A stretch of 64,000 nt of DNA, from contig NC_060211.1 in NCBI RefSeq assembly GCF_021130785.1, positions 25,715,001 to 25,779,000 on the forward strand, written 5' to 3'. The DNA is from Homalodisca vitripennis (lineage: Eukaryota; Arthropoda; Insecta; Hemiptera; Cicadellidae). The position numbers were made by a program, and so were the translations under genes. This document shows positions 56,182-64,000 of this stretch, piece by piece (positions within the stretch are counted from its first letter, which is position 1; each line of letters starts with the position of its first letter). Below the pieces are notes generated by a model. It made no database searches, was not told the DNA's origin, and was given only the letters and a program-made list of their open reading frames with translations.

Positions 56182-56281
56182 CCCCCCCCCACCCCCCCCC
56201 CCCCCCACCCCCCCCCCCCCCCACCCCCCCCCCCCCCCACCCCCCCCCCCCCCCACCCCCCCCCCCCCCCACCCCCCCCCC
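56182..56281. repeat. poly-C tract with single A interruptions
   Basis: About 100 bp of C runs (9-16 bases) separated by single A residues. The minus strand is therefore G-runs and would support G-quadruplex structure. It adjoins the 3' end of the minus-strand LINE. The Gly/Trp-rich frame at 56166-56366 reads through it and is an artefact at that end. Confidence 0.97.
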
Positions 56282-56328
56282 AATGCTGGGAAGTATTTCT
56301 GAAAAAAACCTTATTTTCAAACATTTCT

Positions 56329-56747
56329 CTATTCTTCACTGTAAACATTAATACAGAAAAAAACATAGAGTTGCTGTAAATTTAAGATGCCTATTTCCAT
56401 AAACATATGTGATACACTTTCATATCTAGTCATATTACATATATTCCTAACAGCAAATCTCTGCATTAATTGTAAGGGCATCAATATTGTAGGATAAGTT
56501 TCCACCCCAGTGTACAATACCATACCTCAGAGATGACTCAAACCACGATATGTACAACATTTTAAGATACTCTCACTTTATATATTTTTTTGTAAAATAT
56601 AACAGATAATTTATTTTTTCTTAGTTTGGTATTTCAGCTTTGAATGTTTAAATCCCATTTCAGTTTGCTATCAATTATCAAACCTAAGTATTTAATGTTG
56701 GTTACCAATTCAATTGCATCACATTTACAGTAATAAACACAGCTATG
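56329..56747 (-). pseudogene. LINE ORF2 C-terminal region
   Basis: After the RT frame stops, an out-of-frame continuation near 56690-56630 reads IKYLGLIIDSKLKW, the conserved block that follows the RT fingers and palm in these LINEs. The last open segment (56523-56329) contains LQLMQRFAVRNICN, then GILNLQQLYVF, the leucine-rich block usual near the ORF2 C-terminus. Interrupted by stops. Confidence 0.75.
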
Positions 56748-56748
56748 C

Positions 56749-57126
56749 TTATGACATATCAACTTTTAAAACATCTGTAGAAGCAAGTTTCCTATATGAA
56801 AAATTTATACATTTTGTTTTGTTTACATTAATCAATAACTTATTATTTGCTAACCAATGACTAATACTGTCTAAGTCTTTTTGTAATCGGAACTTTAACA
56901 CATCAAAACTACATCCTGTACAAACTATAGCAGTATCATCAGCAAATGAGTAAATATTTGAATGTATCCTCAATTTTAGGAGATCATTAATATATACAAC
57001 GAACATGAGAGGACCAAGTACTCCTCCCTGCGCTATACCATATTTTAAATCACAATCATTACTCATAGTTCCATTAATCCTTACAACCTGCCTTCTACCA
57101 CATGAAAAAGAAGCCAACCATCTCAA
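56749..57126 (-). pseudogene. LINE reverse transcriptase, second half
   Basis: Contains GIAQGGVLGPLMFVVYINDL (RT motif 4) and YSFADDTAIVC with the catalytic aspartate pair, followed by LQKDLDSISHWLANNKLLIN and NKTKCINF. It joins the preceding segment (57153-57665) after a frameshift near 57130-57150. It ends at a stop at 56749. Confidence 0.9.
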
Positions 57127-57152
57127 GAGAATGCCCTTCAGACCATAGGCCT

Positions 57153-57665
57153 TTAAATTTTTTCAACCAAAATATATGGGTCAACAAAATCAAATGCACG
57201 AGCCAAATCTAAATACACTCCAACAATAAACTGATTTTTTTCAATTCCTTTAGTAATTTCACTCACATGCTGGTATATAGCTAGGTCAGTTCCCTTTTCA
57301 GGTATGAATCCAAATTGATTTTGAGCAAATAATTTATTGTTCATCAAATATTCCATAAGGTTGTTTTTTACATGGGTCTCTAATATTTTTGACAAACAGC
57401 TCAAGAGCGAAATTGGACGATAGTTCGAAATTTCTTGTTTGTCTCCTGCCTTATGCACAGGAATAACAACAGCAGCCTTAAGTTTAGCTGGAAAAGTACC
57501 TGCCTGCAATGACAAATTAAAAATATGATACAACAATGGTACAAAAATATCTATATTCTTTTTTATAGTAATAATATTTATGCTATCAATACCACTTGAT
57601 TTTTTATTTTTCATATTTCTAATAATATTACAAACATGTGCAGGTGTTATGTTAATTGAGCTCAT
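57153..57665 (-). pseudogene. LINE reverse transcriptase, first half
   Basis: 170 open codons with the N-terminal RT blocks: KNKKSSGIDSI, AAVVIPVHKAGDKQEISNYR and PISLLSCLSKILE, then QFGFIPEKGTDLAIY and VGVYLDLARAFDFVDP. These correspond to RT motifs 0 to 3. The usual AFDTVDH is AFDFVDP here. The frame is lost shortly after ILVEKI. Confidence 0.92.
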
Positions 57666-58032
57666 TTCACAATTTACAATCCGGTAGCCTGGGGGGCACC
57701 ATTACATCCTCACCAAAATTTTCATGCTTCAAATAAGCAATGTATTCTGTGAAATATCTATTGAACTCATTAGCAATTAATTTAGGATTATCACATGCTT
57801 GAACTGTAGACCCATCAATCTTAATACAAGAAGATATTTTCTGTTTTTTTCTTTATAATTCTCCTCACAACTTGCCAGTATTTCTTTGAGTCTTTACTTA
57901 CTTTTTCAATTTTCTCTAGAGTAGTACTCTAATTTTAACTGTCTTATATCCCTGGAAATCTCTCGAGACAAGTCTCTGTAAATATTAAAAATTTCAAAAT
58001 CCTGCCTATTTACCAACCACAACTTGTACAAT

Positions 58033-58308
58033 CTATTTTTTTTCATTTATCTTTACAATTAACTCATTTGTTACCCATGGATTACGGCTTCTATTTTTAC
58101 TTGTATATTTAACTAGTTTAGTTTTAGTTGCTTTATTTACACATTCATTATACAGATCATAAAAAATCAACAAAGCCCTATTTACATCCTGTGAGTTTAA
58201 TAAATCTGACCAATCTGTAATTAATAATTGTCTACTTAATAACATCTCATCAACATATGTACCATACTGTGCTCTTAATTCACATTTTGGCTTTATATTG
58301 CAAACCAC
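58033..58308 (-). pseudogene. LINE ORF2 linker between endonuclease and RT
   Basis: 91 open codons containing LLITDWSDLLNSQDVNRALL and then NRSRNPWVTNELI, the pattern usually found between the endonuclease and RT domains in CR1/Jockey-like ORF2 (W...L...D...F, then PW.T..L). It is separated from both neighbours by stops or frameshifts. Confidence 0.75.
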
Positions 58309-58476
58309 GTCAATGCCAAAATGGCTTTGTAAAGTTACAATGGACTACTTTACATTTAATCTCAATATTTTTAGAATTTCTCACAAGTGCATGATCAATA
58401 CAAGTGCTACTATGAGTAGTTATCCTCGTAGGCTCATTAATATTACTTTTAAATCCAAACGATGATATTAAATTTT

Positions 58477-58974
58477 TTATGCAATATCGTATTTTCTATC
58501 ATATTCATTCAATAAATTATGATTTATATCCCCAACTATAAGTGAAGGATCATACTTATTACGTAATACAGTTTCCAATTCTTTTAAAAAATCCAAAAAA
58601 TTTATTCTATAATCTCGATAAATCCCATAGATTGACATTTGTATAGTGGTGCCACCCAGACACACAGACAGAACAACTTGAACGGCCTGGGCTGTTATCA
58701 ATGGCAGCTGCTGATAAGTGTACTGCAAGTTCTGGTCCACATACGCAATCACTCCACCTGAGCTGTCAGTTATCCTGGGCTGTAGTATCATGTCATAACC
58801 TGACAACTGAAACTTGTTTGTCTCTTCAGGAAAGATCCAAACTTCACTTAAAATAATAATCTTATATTTCATGCTGCAACTATCAATGAATATCTGCAAG
58901 TCATCAAAATGTTTTCTTACACTCTGAATGTTCACATAAAAAATGTTCAAATTATCACTTTGATCCATTAACAT
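58477..58974 (-). pseudogene. LINE apurinic-type endonuclease domain
   Basis: 165 open codons. Visible APE-family blocks are FYVNIQSVRKHFDDL, IIILSEVWI (catalytic glutamate), GGVIAYV, YGIYRDYRINFLDFL (standing for IYR-P) and PSLIVGDINHNLL (catalytic aspartate and asparagine). The SDH-type C-terminal motif falls beyond the stop. The methionine near 58974 fits a domain start. Confidence 0.9.
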
Positions 58975-59242
58975 TTACTTATCCGAACAAATTCAATGCC
59001 AATACAAGTCAAATTGTGCACATTACACATCTCCACTTTTTTTGAATTTTTCAATATCCTGGCTGGATGAAATACGAACAGCAGGCTCCCCTTGAATTTT
59101 TCTTACAAATACTTTGCAGTTGCTAACCCAAACATATTCACACTTCTTATATCCAACTTGAGTTTTTTAGCTTCAAACAGCAAATTTTTTGTGTATGCTG
59201 TTAGGTGGTTATTTACATAAACTCTTGTTAACGGAAAACCCT

Positions 59243-59434
59243 TCAACAAAAATGTGATGTGTTTAAACCAGCCTTTTTTGCCTTATTCAGAATGACTTCC
59301 TTCTTTTGTCGATTGCTAAATCTAATTACAATTGGTCTAATAGCAGATTCCTTTTTTGTCGGGATTCTATGAGCCGCCTGCACATCCATATTTAAAACAA
59401 TATGGATGGAAGCAGTCTGTACAGAGTGGTTCAC
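59243..59434 (-). pseudogene. LINE ORF1 remnant
   Basis: 63 codons including VQAAHRIPTKKESAIRPIVI and FSNRQKKEVILNKAKKAG. The AHRI...RPI(V)V.F..R..K..IL..AK pattern is typical of LINE ORF1 nucleic-acid-binding proteins. It lies upstream of ORF2 in the correct order. The rest of ORF1 is not recognisable except a duplicate of its upstream segment at 59640-59712. Confidence 0.8.
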
Positions 59435-59639
59435 ATTACACTCTAATAACTTCTCGTTTGTTGGAGCTCTGGCTTTTATAATTTCTATACAGATGCATTA
59501 GAGCCGGATGTTTCAATTTTGTTTCAGCAGTTCACAAATACCATCACTATAGTTAATCTAAAACGTACTATTACAGTGCTGGCATTGTTTCTATGTTCAA
59601 ACAATGGACTAGAATTGTTACCAAGCTACTATGGAGGCA

Positions 59640-59712
59640 ATATTACCTGAAGTCTGTACAGAGCGGTTCACATTACACTCTAACATCTTCTTATTTGGAG
59701 GGGTCCTGAATT
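59640..59712 (-). repeat. duplicate of LINE ORF1 segment
   Basis: GAAGTCTGTACAGAGCGG, TTCACATTACACTCTAACATC and TTCTTATTTGGAGG repeat, with differences, the strand and order of 59409-59467 (GCAGTCTGTACAGAGTGG and following). On the minus strand both encode LLECNVN.SVQT or MLECNVNRSVQT. It could be a second, 3'-truncated LINE copy or an internal duplication. Confidence 0.7.
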
Positions 59713-62700
59713 TTATTCTGAGATATAGCTGAACTTTCTACTTTTGTTTAAACTTGTTGAATCAGGTATATATACCACCAATAAACGTCATAATATTTTT
59801 ACTACCTTAAGAACTAAGTACGAATTTATGTTTTACTGATGGCCAATCACATGGCTACTTTTGTGTTACACTATAAATAGATAGAGTAATCTTTATATGT
59901 GTTCTGCCTTTGCATTCCCCTCTTTCATTCGTTCAAAATCTGAAGCGGTTAGCATACAAATATGTAATATGTAAGGATGAAAATTATTATTTATAAAAGT
60001 GAGCTTTCCCATACTTTATTTTTGAACAATAAAGAACAAACTTCGATTCGCATACTACATATAAATTTACTAGATAATCCATGGGGTTTCTAAAATTGGG
60101 CAGACGCAAAAAAAAGAAATTCAAAAAGTATTTTTTTTTTCAAATTCAAATTTATAGCATACAATAACTATGTTACCAAAAATCCAATACTTCACTTGGA
60201 TTTCCTTTAACTATTATAAAACTAAGTAGTACCAATTCGTAAAATAAGAATGTTTAATAAATGAAACGTTAATATGTTATAAGCAAAATAACCTACTTTT
60301 CATTTAACCTAAAAATGCACTAACTTCAAAAACATGGCATTTCATGACTTACATTTATGTGAAATACCGACTCTAGTAGAGGGGTTACAAGACCACAACT
60401 TGATGCTGTTATCCCCATTTTCCGGCAGAGTGTAAATGCTAGGATAAACGCGGCATTTAGCGTTTGGCTCACGCGGCGCTGGGCGAGTAGGCTGGCCTCC
60501 CCAGCTCATAACTTTACTCCCCACTTAAAATAACTCCCCTTGATACAAATCTCTCCACGAGTTGGTGAACCTTTGTGATTCATGCAGAGGAATTTCATCT
60601 CTTTGCTCTCGTGGCCCTTTGAATACACCTGAATGTTATAGAGGGTCACATCAATAGAATTGAGTTAATTGAGGATCTCGATGTGATATTATGAGCTGCT
60701 CGCAGCTGAAACGCGGGATAACTTCATGATATAGCGGAAATTATGTTAAAAGAATTTAAAGGTACATATTTAAATATGAATTTCGCAAATATTTTATGTA
60801 ATTAAGATTTTTTATAATTTAGTATTATTTATTGCTTAGACAAACTTGTTATCCATGACAAGTTTTCATTTGGAGTTGGAATTTAATGAGATGATTTTGG
60901 ACTATTTGCAATATTCATTTGACACCAGAAAACCCACCTTTTTCACATATGACCACTCCTTACTCACTTAAAATATTGAAGCATCATAACTTATTAGGGG
61001 ATTGAATCCGGCGCTTAGTATACTTGTTTTTCTCCCTATTAAAACTATTTTTCTTTGTTTTTATATTTTTTAATTTTATTATAATAATTAATGTGTCACA
61101 TATAATGTTAGTGCAGTCGTTTATTTCGTGCAATAATAAAAGTTTATAACCATATCAATACTTTGGTTTAGGGTTCATTTTATTATAAATAGGATTTTGT
61201 TATAAAGATCAATATCAACAAATATCCAGGAAAACAAAATTATTTTGTCTAATTTCACGTTTTTAGGCTGGTTGCTTCATTGTCGTTCTTCATATTCTCT
61301 TGTTAAAACTAAATCAACTAATTTTTACCTCTGGTAACAAACCAAAACGTCCCAAGTTTACTGTATTTAGTTTGTAAGGTATACAATTTAAATGTTGATG
61401 TATACTTATAGTGAATTAATGATTGGCTTAGAAGCAGTGAATGTTATCTCTCAAGATTCAGAAAATTGTCCTTTCTGTACGTTTTTCCACGCGATATCTT
61501 CAGAACAAACTGGTCGATGGATATGAAAGATTTATATAAAACTTCATTTCTACATAGGGTGGATTCATGTAATGGTTCAAATACATCTATTGTGGAGAGA
61601 CAGATTTGCACTTAAATAAAGCAGCTAAGTATTAACTTCAACTTTCTGTCCTCCGCTTATCTTTTGGATTCATCCAAATTTTAATTTACGAATTTGTATA
61701 AGCCAGCAAGTTGAAAATTAATAAATTGCATTACTACTTTCATCCATAACATTTAAGATTATAAAGTTATATTTTACCAATATAAAGAAAACAACTTTGT
61801 GTTTTTATGGGAGTCCTACATACCATAATACATTTTTTACTTTAACTCTTAAATTGCATTACCTGACCAAGGTGACACAGAGTAAATTTATATTCAGACA
61901 TCACTTTACGGAAAACCAATGCAGTAATTTTTTAATTCACATGTTTAAAAACTTGATTGGTGTTCTCATTATCTTTTTGAAAGAACTTAACACACCCATA
62001 ACACACGTTATTCTAGATGTAGAGGAATTCTAACTCTGAAATTAACCAAGTCTTTTTCAAACACCAATTTCGTACTATCTAGCTTACGTGATTTTTAGAA
62101 ATATCAGTAAACAGTTTCAAAAATTTTAGCTATTTTGAAGAATTATTTTTTTAAAGAAATGTTGCCATTAGTTGTTATCATTGTCTACTGAGAATACGGA
62201 GGCAGTGTTGTTTACGAACTACGGGCGGACAGTCTGACCTTGATCTGCCATCCTTCATTCCAATTCATTCGTTATCACTATGACAGTTCATTTTAATCTG
62301 CGGAGATCTTTCTAGTCCTTTTTTCTTATACGTCGTATCTTAAACCTTTTTTAAATTAATAATGTATCATTCTAAACACCTACAAATTAAATTTTTACAT
62401 TTTTTTACTTTTTTATTACATTTTGAATATATATTCAGTCAGTTATTAATTTAAGCATGTGCAACTCGAGTCTGAACACAGGCTCATAGCCCATGCAGGC
62501 TCATTTCCTGAGGATAATGTTTGCCTTTATGGTGTTTTTTCTTTATTTCATTTTAAACAATTGTATGTAATCTTAATAAGTTTCACTTATAAAGTTTATT
62601 GGTATAAACTCCAATATTGTACATATATTTGGGAAATAAATCAATTCATCCATTTAGTCTTCCTTTTCAAATAACAATCAGTCTTATCTTGATTACACAT

Positions 62701-62810
62701 TGCGGTAACGGCACCACAACTCTCTGCAGTTTTTCCCTAAGAATGCTCTCCCAGAAGTGGCCGGAGTAAAAGATTCACCAGTCGAGGGAGTAAAACATCC
62801 AGGACAAATT
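59713..62810. other. AT-rich spacer with weak family C fragment
   Basis: About 3 kb without a supported gene. 60138 begins TTCAAATTCAAATTT, a possible retroposon tail. 60440-60530 is GC-richer (CACGCGGCGCTGGGCG). 61480-61570 carries family C words (CCACGCGATATCTTCAG, AACTTCATTTCTACATAG). Frames at 61797-62033 and 62459-62674 have no recognised motif. Confidence 0.4.
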
Positions 62811-63015
62811 CAGCCTACCTGTGTCGCAATGCAGCACCTCCCAGTTGTGATCGGGCTCTTCCGCCTCTAATTAATGAAACACTTACGTGTTCCTCCCTCC
62901 CCTCCCCATACTCCCCTCCATCCCCCTTAACACGGCGTTGGCTCAGTGAAGCAATTGTACAATGGGACTTCGAAAGAACCGTATGAACTGCTTCCATTAA
63001 AAACCTTTTCATCGG
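62811..63015. other. pyrimidine-rich patch
   Basis: 62888-62935 is almost pure pyrimidine (TTCCTCCCTCCCCTCCCC followed by CTCCCCTCC-type runs). The G-runs on the minus strand could form a G-quadruplex. The overlapping 65-codon minus frame is not considered a gene. Confidence 0.4.
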
Positions 63016-64000
63016 CGTTAGAGGTGAAATTGTTCACTGTTTTTTAAAGACGACGATACTGCTAGACGACATTAGCTGAAAAAACTAGACCGTTTTAGAG
63101 ACTTAATTCTTACAACATGTATTACAAAAGGCTTCTGTGAAAACTTCACACTTCTTGTCTTTACGTATATTGACTTTACTTTAAAGATGCGTACCTTCAC
63201 TGTAATAGTATGTGATGTTGATGTTTGCTCTTTTTATGCGTTTTTAGTTTCTTTCCTAAATTCAATAATAATTTATTGATTCCACAAGTTTATTAGTAAA
63301 AAGTTTATTATTTCTCCTAAATATAATACTATTCGGTTCTAAATATAATACTGTTCTGTATTTAATGCTGCCTTCTGAGTAGCATCTTGTTTTTTTATAA
63401 ATAAAAATTCTAAATTTGTTAAAATAAGAACAGAAATGAACATATGTTTTGCAAATGGACAAAAATACGAAAACCAAAGAAGAATTTTCTTTTTAAAAAT
63501 AGATTCTGACATAGGTCAAACCCATAACGATGGCTGCTTGAAAACCTAATCAATATCAGTATCGTGTATCAAAGTAATGTTGATTTGATGTGAATAACAT
63601 GGACTAGAGTTAGAGAGCTCTAAGGAAAAGTGCGAAAGAAAATAGTTATTTTTTTATTTAATCACTTCACTGAACCTATTCCTACACTTTAACATGCCGC
63701 CCAGTAACCTAGGTAGAACTGTTACAAAAATGTAGCTTCTAAAATCACCATAACTTCTAAGAATGCAATAATGTATAAATATGGCACCTTATAATTTTAT
63801 TGTAGTGAATACAATAATACATTTTACTACAATATGTCCCATAAATACAGTTATAAAACACAGTATCCTTAGTTTTCAAATAAATGTATTTTCCGTTTAA
63901 ATTAAAAAGTTTATTGACTGGTAGAGTATTCGTATTGATAAAGTTTGCTTGAATGTAATAAAAATAAATAAAATATTGATTCACTCAGAGTTTAATTCAC
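63016..64000. other. AT-rich spacer to window end
   Basis: No gene, RNA gene or repeat recognised. Two 71-75 codon minus frames are AT-driven. Confidence 0.45.

Larger units (their letters stand above)
56290..59440 (-). mobile_element. degenerate CR1/Jockey-like LINE
   Basis: Read on the minus strand, this holds in order an ORF1 remnant (59434-59243), an apurinic-type endonuclease (58974-58477), a linker (58308-57670), a reverse transcriptase (57665-56749), and a C-terminal region reaching about 56329. Gene order, an APE nuclease and an FADD-type RT place it among non-LTR retrotransposons, probably the CR1/Jockey group. Frameshifts and stops separate most segments, so this copy cannot move by its own proteins. 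The 3' end lies close to the poly-C and TA repeats at 55981-56281. Confidence 0.92.

Noticed and set aside
56166..56366. Gly/Trp-rich protein
   Set aside because: Translation of the poly-C/A tract on the minus strand, joined to LINE 3' sequence.

Overview
The window reads as intergenic or intronic DNA from an AT-rich animal genome, most probably an insect. Three things point there: animal-type non-LTR retrotransposon and Penelope-like element (PLE) relics, tRNA-derived SINEs and Helitron-like repeats ending in CTAG, and dense microsatellites. Some dispersed repeats look familiar from hemipteran (leafhopper-like) genomes, but that is an impression and was not searched. No host protein-coding gene could be supported. 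Every open frame I could interpret is a retroelement fragment or a by-product of a tandem repeat.

Layout. 1-1826 is a 184-bp satellite with a two-unit (368-bp) higher-order pattern. 2-16 kb holds several dispersed families: A and B (short elements carrying hammerhead-like motifs), C (a monomer found both dispersed and in tandem), D and E, plus a TG microsatellite and two minisatellites. 16-20.5 kb has hairpin/MITE-type elements and a fossil LINE reverse transcriptase. 21.3-22.2 kb is a 73-bp tandem array. 26.8-33.8 kb holds a repeated F element, an AT-rich tandem array split by a Helitron-like insertion, and E copies. 34.2-36.1 kb is a 98-bp minisatellite of about 19 units; a solitary inverted copy of its monomer lies at 46.5 kb. 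40.0-41.3 kb is a broken PLE with RT tail, GIY-YIG endonuclease and a hammerhead-like hairpin, followed by SINEs and another Helitron-like element. 43.9-51.9 kb has further A and B copies, two SINEs of a second family, a well-formed minus-strand hammerhead motif and a second GIY-YIG fragment. 52.3-55.6 kb has two more tandem arrays. 56.3-59.4 kb is a degenerate minus-strand CR1/Jockey-like LINE with ORF1, endonuclease and RT remnants, flanked by poly-C and TA repeats. 59.7-64 kb is mostly featureless AT-rich DNA.

Most notable is a recurring RNA-like module: CTGANGA, a six-base stem, then GAAAC. It occurs in short families A and B, and a stronger example lies near a PLE fragment. One family A copy (13493-13865) is a complete insertion with a 14-bp target-site duplication and inverted ends. 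This suggests A and B are short non-autonomous relatives of PLEs that carry hammerhead-type ribozymes, many of them decayed. All homology statements come from reading motifs by eye; no search was run.
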